The notes under the pieces: model-generated
Told to the model about the DNA's origin: nothing
What the model saw: only the letters and a program-made list of their open reading frames with translations
Database searches by the model: none
Position numbers and translations under genes: made by a program
Part shown: piece by piece, positions 54,527 through 62,840 of the stretch
Layout of the letters: every line of letters starts with the position of its first letter
Position numbering within the stretch: the stretch's first letter is position 1
Origin: Endobugula sp047636495
GTDB taxonomy: Bacteria; Pseudomonadota; Gammaproteobacteria; Pseudomonadales; Cellvibrionaceae
Length of the DNA stretch: 64,000 nt
NCBI GenBank assembly: GCA_047636495.1
Contig: JBLILH010000013.1
Coordinates: 1 to 64,000, forward strand
Direction of reading: 5' to 3'

Positions 54527-54582
54527 ATCGCCCTATACTATACCGCCTTATACTATATCGCCTTAGTTATATCGCCTTAATA
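54527..54582. repeat. AT-rich tandem repeat downstream of yajC
   Basis: Four degenerate copies of a unit like TATATCGCCYTATAC/TATATCGCCTTA run from about 54527 to 54582 (TATATCGCCCTATACTATACCG, shown in part, then CGCCTTATACTATATCGCCT). The last copy reaches into the yajC stop. No hairpin terminator is seen. Confidence 0.7.
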
Positions 54583-54899
54583 GTACCTTTAGGTAATACG
54601 GCGTGTAACGATACTTTCTGGAATTTAAGCTCTACATTATTAGATACTTCTAATACCATGTAGTCGCCTTCCACTTTAGTGACTTTACCTAGGATGCCGC
54701 CAGTGGTTAGTACTTCATCACCTTTAGCGACACCTTCGGTCAGTGCTTTTTGTTCTTTTTGTCTTTTTCGCTGTGGTCGAATGATCATAAAATACATCAA
54801 AACGAACATACCAGCAATAAGTAATAAACCAGAAAAATCACCGCCTAGTGCAGATGACGGAGCTGATTGGGCGTGAGCGGAAGGAATAAAAAATAACAT
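54567..54899 (-). CDS. yajC: Sec translocon accessory protein YajC
   Basis: YajC binds SecDF and the SecYEG translocon in the inner membrane. The 110 residues have one membrane segment (LLIAGMFVLMYFMIIRPQRKRQKEQKAL, seen as MYFMIIRPQRKRQK), then KGDEVLTTGGILGKVTKV, the conserved YajC core. Usually yajC lies between tgt and secD-secF. Here neither is adjacent: a 5'-nucleotidase gene follows and an AraC-type gene precedes. Confidence 0.95.
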   Translation of the reverse strand: MLFFIPSAHAQSAPSSALGGDFSGLLLIAGMFVLMYFMIIRPQRKRQKEQKALTEGVAKGDEVLTTGGILGKVTKVEGDYMVLEVSNNVELKFQKVSLHAVLPKGTIKAI

Positions 54900-55047
54900 G
54901 CTAACCTCTTATTATCATCAATAAAAATTAGACAATATTTTACCGACTTTCCATGTGGCTGGCAATTAAACTAGAGAATTAAATGTATTAATAGTCAGCC
55001 GTAAATACACAGCAAGCATCTGTATTTGAGACTATCTGTATCAAGAC

Positions 55048-55500
55048 TTACATATAGTCTCGGTACAATTTGCGGAAAACACTGGGAGACAAACCGGATA
55101 ACCTTTTAAAGGCATTGGTAAAACTGGTTCTGTCTGAAAAGTCTAAAAATTTTGAGGTTGCTTCGACACTCATTTTATCGACCAGCAAGCAGTTTATAGC
55201 GTGATGAAATCTAACGCGATCTCTGAGGCCCGCGTAATGTACCATTTGCGCTTTAAGGCGTCTCTGCAGGGTACGTTTAGACATGTCTAAACTTTCTGAA
55301 ACCACACTAATGCCTAATGGTTCTCGCCCAACTCTGCGCTGAAGTGCTCGTAGTACTTGACCAGCGGTACCGTGCATAACGGGGATACGGGCCTGTCCTC
55401 GTAACCTTTCTAGACCTTGATAACCCGAATCTACAAGATTATCTCTGCGGAGGGCATACTGAGAAAAGGGTGTTTGGGGGATGCTGGCAACCGGCATCAT
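55048..55500 (-). CDS. AraC-type HTH protein without effector domain
   Basis: ATG 55500 is preceded by AAGGAG about 9 bases upstream, so I prefer it over the TTG at 55527. The 150-residue protein carries two helix-turn-helices of the AraC type in the C-terminal half: ISVVSESLDMSKRTLQRRLK, and SVEATSKFLDFSDRTSFTNAF followed by RLSGLSPSVFRK. The usual N-terminal ligand domain is absent. The first 60 residues show no known fold. It may be a domain-only regulator or the surviving part of an OruR-type gene. Confidence 0.82.
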   Translation of the reverse strand: MMPVASIPQTPFSQYALRRDNLVDSGYQGLERLRGQARIPVMHGTAGQVLRALQRRVGREPLGISVVSESLDMSKRTLQRRLKAQMVHYAGLRDRVRFHHAINCLLVDKMSVEATSKFLDFSDRTSFTNAFKRLSGLSPSVFRKLYRDYM

Positions 55501-55907
55501 AATAATGAACTCCTTATTATTGGTCAATCAATACACAACAATACTTAGCAATTTTCTGCACATTATCATGGGAAAACGTTTAATCAACAGATAATCTAAC
55601 CACTATGTTTAGCGTTAACATGGATTGCTGCCCGTTATTGATACTACGCAAAACAAATTAAATTGTCCCTAATCAAGATCTTTGCTAGCGCGCTATACCA
55701 ATAATTCCTCAACGATTATATATATGTAAAGTAAAATAGACAGGGAAAAACGCCCCCCTAATTAACGACTTTACTTGAAAAAAAAGGGAGGAATGCCAAA
55801 TAAGATGAATTAGGTGACAAAAAGGAGAATAAATGATGGGACGCAATCGTTTTTATGACTTTTCACCGCCCAGCTTCAACATTTTGGAATAAAAAATTCT
55901 AGGATAA
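55501..55907. other. Intergenic region between the AraC-type gene and bcp
   Basis: About 400 bp, AT-rich, with no supported gene. Both flanking genes are on the minus strand. Presumably it holds the promoter of the AraC-type gene and the end of bcp transcription. No clear hairpin with a T-run was found. Confidence 0.5.
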
Positions 55908-56387
55908 TTATTCGCTTAAATAGCTATCGATACTTTCTAATAAAACGTCGTGGTGATTGCTGGTTTTAAACTTATCCATTATGTGAACCAGTCGTCCTTC
56001 TTTGTTAATAAGAAAGGTCGTGCGCACGATGCCCATATACTCCTTACCCATAAATTTCTTTAATGCCCATACGCCATACTGGTCTGCAGTCTCATGGTCT
56101 GCGTCACTCAGCAAGTCAAAGTTCAACGTTTGCTTATCAATAAACTTTTGCAGCTTATTTTCAGGGTCGGGACTTACGCCAAATACCACGGTGTCTCGTT
56201 GCGCCAACTCTTTTTGCGTATCACGAATACCGCAAGCTTGCACAGTACAACCTGGAGTTGACGCTTTAGGATAAAAGTACAAGACTACATTTTTTGTACC
56301 TGCAAAATTCTTAAGTGACACTTTTTCGCCCTGCTGATTGGTTAACGTAAATGCGGGGGCTTTATTCCCTATTGTAGGGTGTGACAT
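55908..56387 (-). CDS. bcp: Thioredoxin-dependent thiol peroxidase (Bcp/PrxQ)
   Basis: Bcp reduces H2O2 and organic peroxides. The 159 residues include NKAPAFTLTNQQGEKVSL and the peroxidatic Cys in FYPKASTPGCTVQACGIRD, with the second Cys five residues on as in PrxQ. VFGVSPDPENKLQKFIDK and YMGIVRTTFLINKEG follow. Start ATG 56387. Monocistronic. Confidence 0.95.
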   Translation of the reverse strand: MSHPTIGNKAPAFTLTNQQGEKVSLKNFAGTKNVVLYFYPKASTPGCTVQACGIRDTQKELAQRDTVVFGVSPDPENKLQKFIDKQTLNFDLLSDADHETADQYGVWALKKFMGKEYMGIVRTTFLINKEGRLVHIMDKFKTSNHHDVLLESIDSYLSE

Positions 56388-56526
56388 GATGTTCTCCTAT
56401 TCGTGAATACTTCACTATGAATGATTGTGGTATAGATGACGTGGATGCTAATAGCGTCAATATAGAGGGTTGTAATATAAACCGTTTAGGGTTGTCAATA
56501 TCACCACAAAAAAATATACGTTCAAT

Positions 56527-56555
56527 AAAAAACGCGAGACCAGCTCGCGTTTTTT
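56527..56555. terminator. Bidirectional terminator after mdh
   Basis: AAAAAACGCGAG (56527-56538) pairs perfectly with CTCGCGTTTTTT (56544-56555) around a 5-base loop. With A-runs on one side and T-runs on the other it can work both ways. It lies 30 bases past the mdh stop on the minus strand. Confidence 0.9.
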
Positions 56556-56584
56556 ACATTACCATTTAATTAACGCTGCATTAT

Positions 56585-57565
56585 CTATGGCAATAAATGA
56601 GACACTGCGTCTCGCTCTTCTGCAAGCTCTTTTTCCGTCGCTTTCATCTTTTCAATCGAGAACTCATTCAATTCAACGCCCTGAACAATTTCCCAATCGC
56701 CATCTTTACAAACGCAAGGGAAAGAGTAGATCAGACCTTCTTGAATACCGTAGCTACCGTCACTGTACACACCCATGCTAGTCCAATCACCTGCTGATGT
56801 GCCTAATGCCCAATCACGGATGTGGAAAATAGCCGCATTGGCCGCAGATGCAGCGCTTGATGCTCCACGTGCGGCAATAATCGCTGCACCGCGCTGCTGA
56901 ACCGTAGGAATAAAGTCACTTTCATACCATGCTTGGTCGATCAAGCTCATCGCTGCTTTACCATCAACATTAGCATGATGAATATCAGGGTACTGTGTCG
57001 ATGAATGATTACCCCAGATGGTTAGCTGAGTAATATCGTTAATGCTGGTGCCTGTTTTTTGAGCCAATTGCGTTAATGCGCGATTGTGATCAAGACGCGT
57101 CATGGCAGTAAAGTTGCGTGGATCTAAGTCAGGTGCATTACGTTGTGCAATCAATGCATTGGTGTTTGCAGGATTACCCACAACCAATACTTTAATATCA
57201 CGTGAAGCAGTTACATTCATTGCTTTTCCTTGAGCAGAAAAAATAGCCGCATTGGCTTCAAGCAAATCTTTACGCTCCATACCTGGGCCACGAGGACGTG
57301 CGCCAACAAGCAGGGCGTAGTCTGCATCTTTAAACGCAATATTGGCATCATCAGTGATCACCATACCGGCTAATAATGGAAACGCACAATCATCCAATTC
57401 CATTGCTACGCCTTTAAGTGCGTTTAGCGCTGGTGTAATTTCTAACATTTGTAAGATGATGGGTTGGTCTTTGCCCAACATGTCGCCAGCGGCAATACGG
57501 AATAACAAAGAATAACTAATTTGACCAGCGGCGCCAGTCACGGTAACTCTAACAGGTGATTTCAC
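56585..57565 (-). CDS. mdh: Malate dehydrogenase
   Basis: Mdh interconverts malate and oxaloacetate with NAD in the TCA cycle. The 326 residues start with the nucleotide-binding VTVTGAAGQISYSLLFRIA. They contain LLVGARPRGPGMERKDLL with substrate arginines, VLVVGNPANTNALIA, MTRLDHNRALTQLA and the catalytic His in LTIWGNHSSTQYPD. This is the LDH-like two-domain Mdh of about 326 residues found in Pseudomonas relatives and plants, not the shorter enteric type. Confidence 0.96.
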   Translation of the reverse strand: MKSPVRVTVTGAAGQISYSLLFRIAAGDMLGKDQPIILQMLEITPALNALKGVAMELDDCAFPLLAGMVITDDANIAFKDADYALLVGARPRGPGMERKDLLEANAAIFSAQGKAMNVTASRDIKVLVVGNPANTNALIAQRNAPDLDPRNFTAMTRLDHNRALTQLAQKTGTSINDITQLTIWGNHSSTQYPDIHHANVDGKAAMSLIDQAWYESDFIPTVQQRGAAIIAARGASSAASAANAAIFHIRDWALGTSAGDWTSMGVYSDGSYGIQEGLIYSFPCVCKDGDWEIVQGVELNEFSIEKMKATEKELAEERDAVSHLLP

Positions 57566-57665
57566 ACTTTTTCTCCATAATTAAAAATTGGGTAAATTAT
57601 TTACATTGAAGTACCCGAATACGTGGGTACAAAAAATTTGAACAATATATATCCTAGTCGATAGT

Positions 57666-58262
57666 TTACACACACAAGGACTGATAACGGTGAAACAGTT
57701 CTTTATATAGTACTTCTTTAAAATCTGCCGATTTTGAATCAATTGATTGAACGATGTCGACAAGGTGCTCATTATCTTCTTGCCCACCCCACAACTTTTG
57801 ATATGACCCTTCTTTATAACCATGATCTTGGCGAAAAAGGTTCAACACATTTTTACCAATATAACCGATATAGAGTGAATCGAAAGACATATCAGTAGTT
57901 TGCAGTAAGCCCGCAAAGGTCTCAATAGAAAACTCTTGGGTCGTTAATGTATTGCCAGCAAATACTTCAACCGCCTTGTGGAAGCTCGTGGGGGGTGCAA
58001 TACGTAAAGCAGAGGTTAGCTCTCGCTCAATAGTCTCAGCAGATACATTATTAACTAACAACATACTCAAACCGAAGTGCCAAATATCAATTACCTCAAG
58101 CATAACCTGCTCTATATCGGGCGTTTGTTTTTTCCACCACTTCCAACCGTAATGGTCCATTAGCTCAGCACATTCAATCCAGATAGCTCTATACCATTCA
58201 AAATTCTGCTCTCGCCATTCTGGATGAACCTTGCCATTCATTGTATTTTGTAAATCTAACAT
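57666..58262 (-). CDS. Dimeric (all-alpha) dUTPase
   Basis: ATG 58262 gives MLDLQNTMNGKVHPEWREQ and 198 residues; a GTG at 58283 is the alternative. The all-alpha NTP pyrophosphatase metal motif appears as WIECAELMDHYGWKWWKK (ExxE) and, further on, VMLEVIDIWHFGLSMLL (ExxD). Such dimeric dUTPases hydrolyse dUTP and dUDP. They are unrelated to the trimeric Dut of most bacteria and belong to the MazG-like clan. Found in some bacteria, phages and trypanosomatids. Confidence 0.87.
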   Translation of the reverse strand: MLDLQNTMNGKVHPEWREQNFEWYRAIWIECAELMDHYGWKWWKKQTPDIEQVMLEVIDIWHFGLSMLLVNNVSAETIERELTSALRIAPPTSFHKAVEVFAGNTLTTQEFSIETFAGLLQTTDMSFDSLYIGYIGKNVLNLFRQDHGYKEGSYQKLWGGQEDNEHLVDIVQSIDSKSADFKEVLYKELFHRYQSLCV

Positions 58263-58453
58263 TACCTGGATCTGTGTCCGCACCGTCTTTATGCCTCGTC
58301 TTTAGTCAATCATTCAAACAAATAAAACGACCAAGTTTACCATGCTTGGTGCAGTGAAACACCCAGTAGCATGTCATATTCCTGTCATACAAGCCCCCTA
58401 TTGTAAGTTTATTATTGTTCTATATTGTTCTATAACAGTAGCGAGTCTTTATT

Positions 58454-58969
58454 ATGCGGCTATTACAGCAAATACATTATGTCGATTTACAAACATTCGA
58501 CTGGTGCTTAAAACGTAAACACCATCTGCGCATGGTGGCAATTAGCCGTTGGATTTCGCGTACAGCAGATGGTTACTTGTATCTGTTTGCAGGTTTACTA
58601 ACGTGTTACTTTTTGCGTTGGGATATCGTTAAGTTACTGACGGTTGCTTTCGCTATAGAGCGGACCACTTACTTTCTATTAAAAAACAAACTTAAACGTC
58701 ATAGGCCGCCACAAGCTATCCCTGGCTACCAAAGTATTATCAAGCCTTCGGACCAGTTTAGCTTTCCCTCCGGACATACTTCAGCGGCGTTTTTAGTCTC
58801 TAGCATTGCAATTTTTTACGATCCTATTTATTGGCTATTACTCGTTATTTGGGCACCGTTGGTCGGTGTTTCACGGGTCATGCTCGGCGTTCACTTTCCC
58901 ACAGATATCTTTGCTGGCTGTATATTGGGGGTCTCTATTGCGCAACTATGCTTATATTTTTATTTATGA
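58454..58969 (+). CDS. PAP2-family membrane phosphatase
   Basis: The 171-residue protein has about five hydrophobic segments and the three PAP2 signatures in order: KLKRHRPPQAIPG (KxxxxxxRP-type), FPSGHTSAAFLVS (PSGH) and SRVMLGVHFPTDIFAG (SRxxxxxHxxxD). PAP2 enzymes dephosphorylate lipid phosphates such as undecaprenyl pyrophosphate or phosphatidic acid. A lipid glycosyltransferase-like gene follows after 52 bases, so a joint role in lipid or cell-surface metabolism is likely (inference). Confidence 0.92.
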   Translation: MRLLQQIHYVDLQTFDWCLKRKHHLRMVAISRWISRTADGYLYLFAGLLTCYFLRWDIVKLLTVAFAIERTTYFLLKNKLKRHRPPQAIPGYQSIIKPSDQFSFPSGHTSAAFLVSSIAIFYDPIYWLLLVIWAPLVGVSRVMLGVHFPTDIFAGCILGVSIAQLCLYFYL

Positions 58970-59021
58970 GCGCCATAACAACCCCTATTAACCATCAATT
59001 CATGACATAAAGAATCCGTCA

Positions 59022-60095
59022 ATGAAAATACTTTACGGTGTGCAAGGTACCGGCAACGGGCACCTATCTCGTGCTCGGGCCATGGATAAAGCATTGAAAA
59101 AAAAGAAAGGGATAGAAATCGATTACTTATTCAGTGGTCGAGAAGGCAAACACTATTTTGATATGGAACAATTTGGTGACTTCGCTTGTTACCCAGGCCT
59201 TACCTTTATCACCAAAGATGGAAAAATCAGCTTTCTAGCCACGTTGAAAAAAAACAATATCCGACAGTTTTTTTTCAATATCAAGCAACTAGATCTTAGC
59301 CAATATGATTTAGTGATCTCCGATTTCGAACCTATTAGTGCATGGGCAGCCAAAAATCAGAAAGTGCCATCGCTGGCTATCGGCCATCAATATGCATTTC
59401 TTTGTAATATCCCCAAACAAGGTAGCAACATTTTCAACGATGCACTCATGAAGTACTTTGCACCTACCGATAAACAAATAGGCTTACACTGGCATCATTT
59501 TAACCAGCCTATTCTACCTCCCATTGTTGATCTAGATCATCAACCAATTGATGTTATCGACAATAAAATAGTCGTCTACCTAGGGTTTGAAACAACAGCC
59601 GCCGTAATGCAGTTACTACAACCATTTACCGACTACGAATTCTTTATTTATAGCCCCTCCATCAGTACAAAAATGTCGCAGAATCACTTACACCTACATC
59701 CAGTGAATCGAGATGGTTTTAAAACAGATTTATTATCGTGTAACGGTGTCATTACCAATGCAGGTTTTGAACTCGCTAGCGAAGCGATTAGTTTGGGCAA
59801 GAAAATACTCGTTAAACCCTTGATAGGGCAAATGGAGCAGCTATCTAACGCGTACGCCTTAGATAAACTGTCGCTGGGAATGACTATGCCGCAACTGGAC
59901 AGCACGGTCGTGGAAAAATGGCTAACCGGCTTTACCGGTAAACAAGTACATTACCCTGATGTCCCTAAAGCCTTAGCTGACTGGATAGCATCCGGTATGC
60001 AACAAACTAATGCGGAGCTGTCTACGTCACTTTGGAAAGCAACCTGCTCACCTGACATTCACCATTTTACAAGCCTAGACTATGGGTCGCCTTAG
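59022..60095 (+). CDS. MJ1255/VC2487-type glycosyltransferase-like protein
   Basis: The 357 residues form a GT-B-like fold related to MurG/GT28. The N-terminal MKILYGVQGTGNGHLSRARAM is the glycine-rich G-x-GxGHxxR motif. SDFEPISAWAAKN follows in the first domain. In the C-terminal domain, VYLGFETTAAVMQLL and NAGFELASEAISLGKKILVKP are typical of the nucleotide-sugar site. Function is not established for this family. Its 3' end overlaps the convergent tatD gene by 29 bases. Co-directional with the PAP2 gene. Confidence 0.82.
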   Translation: MKILYGVQGTGNGHLSRARAMDKALKKKKGIEIDYLFSGREGKHYFDMEQFGDFACYPGLTFITKDGKISFLATLKKNNIRQFFFNIKQLDLSQYDLVISDFEPISAWAAKNQKVPSLAIGHQYAFLCNIPKQGSNIFNDALMKYFAPTDKQIGLHWHHFNQPILPPIVDLDHQPIDVIDNKIVVYLGFETTAAVMQLLQPFTDYEFFIYSPSISTKMSQNHLHLHPVNRDGFKTDLLSCNGVITNAGFELASEAISLGKKILVKPLIGQMEQLSNAYALDKLSLGMTMPQLDSTVVEKWLTGFTGKQVHYPDVPKALADWIASGMQQTNAELSTSLWKATCSPDIHHFTSLDYGSP

Positions 60096-60858
60096 GAAAT
60101 AAACGGTAGAAATTTTCAGTCGTCACTGCGGCTAACGCTTCAAAGGGTATACCTTTCAGTTCAGCTATATATTCGGCCACTTCTTTCACATATTGAGGTT
60201 CGTTAGGCTTCCCACGATAAGGCACGGGGGCAAGATAAGGTGAATCAGTCTCGACCAGCAAACGATCCATCGGTATTTTTTTAACCACCTCACGCAACTC
60301 AGACGCATTTTTGAACGTTACGATACCTGATATCGAAATCATATAATTCATATCGATAGCTTGCTTAGCCATTTCCCAACTCTCGGTAAAACAGTGCAGC
60401 ACACCTGCGGAGGTTTCGTTGCCATGGTCTTTAATCAACTGTAATGTATCTTCACGCGCATCGCGAGTATGCACAATAACGGGTAACTGCGCTCTCGATG
60501 CTGCCTGCAAGTGAACTGTAAAGCTTTCTTGTTGTAGCACTTTATCGTCTTCGCTGTAATAGTAATCTAAGCCCGACTCACCTAAAGCGACTACTTTAGG
60601 GTGTTGCGCCCAAGTAATTAAATCGTCTTCTGTCGCGAGTCCTTCTTTGACATCTAAGGGATGCACCCCCACCGATGACACCACTTGTGGAAATCGCTCG
60701 GCAATGTCGACGACAGCTTGGCGATTATTGACGCTAATGCCGACACAGAGTAACTGTTGTACCCCACGAGATAATGCCGCATCAATTGCAGAGGATAATT
60801 CGTTATTGTGGGCGTCAAGATTTAGACGATCGAGATGACAATGAGAATCTACTAGCAT
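60067..60858 (-). CDS. tatD: TatD-family metal-dependent hydrolase/DNase
   Basis: The 263 residues carry VDSHCHLDRLNLD (metal-binding HxH), SVGVHPLDVKEG, VALGESGLDYYYSED, VIVHTRDAREDTLQLI, GVLHCFTESWEMA and LVETDSPYLAPVPYRGKPNEP, the complete TatD set. These are Mg-dependent nucleases with a TIM barrel. It follows pilZ, whose 5' neighbour is holB: the usual holB-pilZ-tatD order, here without tmk in front. Confidence 0.95.
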   Translation of the reverse strand: MLVDSHCHLDRLNLDAHNNELSSAIDAALSRGVQQLLCVGISVNNRQAVVDIAERFPQVVSSVGVHPLDVKEGLATEDDLITWAQHPKVVALGESGLDYYYSEDDKVLQQESFTVHLQAASRAQLPVIVHTRDAREDTLQLIKDHGNETSAGVLHCFTESWEMAKQAIDMNYMISISGIVTFKNASELREVVKKIPMDRLLVETDSPYLAPVPYRGKPNEPQYVKEVAEYIAELKGIPFEALAAVTTENFYRLFPKATHSLGL

Positions 60859-60941
60859 AATGGCCTATTAGTAATTTGACACTAACGAGTGAAGCGACAG
60901 AGTAATAAACTGTCACTGATTTATAATGTACGACATTGGGA

Positions 60942-61298
60942 TTACATGGTATGCGTGGGCCGATCAGACTCTAATATACCGACAAGATATTTTTCAATAG
61001 TACTGACTACGGCGCTTTCGCTTTCTGAAAACTGCACGCCAACACCCGCCACACGATTGCCCTGTGCCCCTTTGGGTGTTAACCAAATAACCTTGCCGGA
61101 AATAGGCACTTTCTCTGCTTCATTAATGAGAGATAACAACACAAAAATTTCATCGCCCATACTATATGTTTTTTTGGTTGGAATAAATAACCCACCATTT
61201 TCAACATACGGCATATACGATCGGTGTAAGGTTGCCACATCTTTAATTGATAAAGATAATATACCTTGACCCGCGCCACCAAGACTAAATCCACTCAT
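60942..61298 (-). CDS. pilZ: PilZ domain protein, type IV pilus type
   Basis: The 118 residues begin with the LSIKDVATLHRSYMPYVENGG region and continue with LFIPTKKTYSMGDEIFVLLSL, KVIWLTPKGAQGNRVAGVGVQF. This matches the PilZ founder protein of pseudomonads. It is needed for type IV pilus assembly and lacks the c-di-GMP-binding RxxxR motif. None is seen here, which fits. Located between holB and tatD as in Pseudomonas. Confidence 0.92.
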   Translation of the reverse strand: MSGFSLGGAGQGILSLSIKDVATLHRSYMPYVENGGLFIPTKKTYSMGDEIFVLLSLINEAEKVPISGKVIWLTPKGAQGNRVAGVGVQFSESESAVVSTIEKYLVGILESDRPTHTM

Positions 61299-61374
61299 GA
61301 CTTTATTCTCTCTGTGTTCTTTATTTATTTTTAATCTTCGGTTGTTTGCACCTAATCACTAACACGACAACGTA

Positions 61375-62430
61375 TTAAGAGCGCTGAACAATCACCTGCC
61401 AGTCCAAGATCAGCTCTTCCACGAGTAATTGCATATTAGGGTTTGCCCCCCTCAACTGTTGTTGACGAAGTGCTAATAGCTTATCACTAAACTTATATAG
61501 CCATTGTTTATTCAACCGCCGGCCTTGATAAGTTATTCGGAGCACACGCTGGCTAATCGTCAGCTCGTCGTTAATAATATAAGAATTACTATCCGCTGCA
61601 CCCGTTGGTTGATTGGCTACATTGCTCACTATATTGTGAATTATTTGCAACCACCACTCAGTAATGTGATTAATACTTAGCGGCATCAAACCGCGCGCCA
61701 TACTGATATCTGGCACATCCGCTGGGGATGAAGGCTGCGACAAGCGATCAATTGTATGGACAAAAACCGTCAAATGATCAAGATAATCTCCCTCGATCAT
61801 GCCCTTAGCAATCAGCGGTGCGCCGCCAGATAAGGTCAGTAAAGTACTCGCATTATCCACTTGGAGCTTTTCTAACCACGCCAGCGCGACAGGGCGGCTG
61901 GGACAGACCAAAGGAAGTAACTGACAGCGGCTGCGTATCGTCGCCATGACACCATTAAGAGCATGACTGACCAAAATCAATACAGTATTGCCCGCGGGCT
62001 CTTCCAGACTTTTTAATAGTGCGTTGGCCGAGTTGATATTCAGCTGCTCAACAGGCCCTAGCAACACGACTTTTCTGCCCCCTTGCTGGGAAGTGTTTGC
62101 AATAAATTGTGATAAGGCGCGAACTTGGTCAATTTTAATGGCTTTGCCCGCTTCATCGGGCACCAGCCATTTTTTATCGGGATGTGTACCCGCTTTAATC
62201 AACTGACAACTGCGGCACTGACCGCAGGCTAGGTCAGCTTTCGGGGATAAACATAATAAATAATCAGCAAGTGATTCTGCGAAATGCCACTTACCGATAC
62301 CTTGCTGCCCCGAAAGCAATACTGCGTGAGGTATTTTATCTTGCGCGACTTGCTGATGTATACGTTCCCATGACTGCTGTTGCCATGGATAAGGGATAGG
62401 CATCGACGATGTCTTGATAGCAACAGTCAT
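61375..62430 (-). CDS. holB: DNA polymerase III subunit delta'
   Basis: Delta' is part of the clamp loader. The 351 residues include PYPWQQQSWERIHQQVAQD, HAVLLSGQQGIGKWHFAESLADYLL with the degenerate P-loop GQQGIGK, and a four-Cys zinc module (ACGQCRSCQLI). ANALLKSLEEPAGNTVLIL and TIRSRCQLLPL follow, all delta' features. Normally it is directly after tmk; in this window tmk is about 55 kb away. Confidence 0.94.
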   Translation of the reverse strand: MTVAIKTSSMPIPYPWQQQSWERIHQQVAQDKIPHAVLLSGQQGIGKWHFAESLADYLLCLSPKADLACGQCRSCQLIKAGTHPDKKWLVPDEAGKAIKIDQVRALSQFIANTSQQGGRKVVLLGPVEQLNINSANALLKSLEEPAGNTVLILVSHALNGVMATIRSRCQLLPLVCPSRPVALAWLEKLQVDNASTLLTLSGGAPLIAKGMIEGDYLDHLTVFVHTIDRLSQPSSPADVPDISMARGLMPLSINHITEWWLQIIHNIVSNVANQPTGAADSNSYIINDELTISQRVLRITYQGRRLNKQWLYKFSDKLLALRQQQLRGANPNMQLLVEELILDWQVIVQRS

Positions 62431-62840
62431 TAGGTATTATTCAACGTGTCATTGGGCGGTCATTAGTGCCGCTATAATATCATTATATTGCTAAAGACCC
62501 TATATATTACTAGATCCTGTATATTACCAAGCATGATACCTTATGGCGCTATATTTTCTTAGCCTAGAGAATATTCACTCATCAATAGCTCGTGCGAGGG
62601 AAAATAAAAATGGTTAGAATGGCATATTCGATACAAACGTTTACTTATTGCAAAATAACTATATCGAGTAGTGTAAAAGTAGCGGTTTCTATTTTTTTGC
62701 AACAATGCCCTGGTTATGGCTAGACATTAACGGGTATGGTATGGCTAGGCACGTATGAATATGCACTGGCGGGTCTCGTGGTGGTGATGCACTGCTCAAA
62801 AGCCAATCACTGGCTTACTCTAAACAGACAATGACCCTAT
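62431..62840. other. Intergenic region between holB and the RluA-family gene
   Basis: About 410 bp of divergent intergenic DNA, very AT-rich in its first 100 bases. A near-repeat CCTATATATTAC / CCTGTATATTAC sits around 62500-62530. A short plus-strand frame reading VWLGTYEYALAGLVVVMHCS (about 62740-62830) looks protein-like, but has no start and no recognised family. It may be a gene scrap. Nothing else can be supported. Confidence 0.45.
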
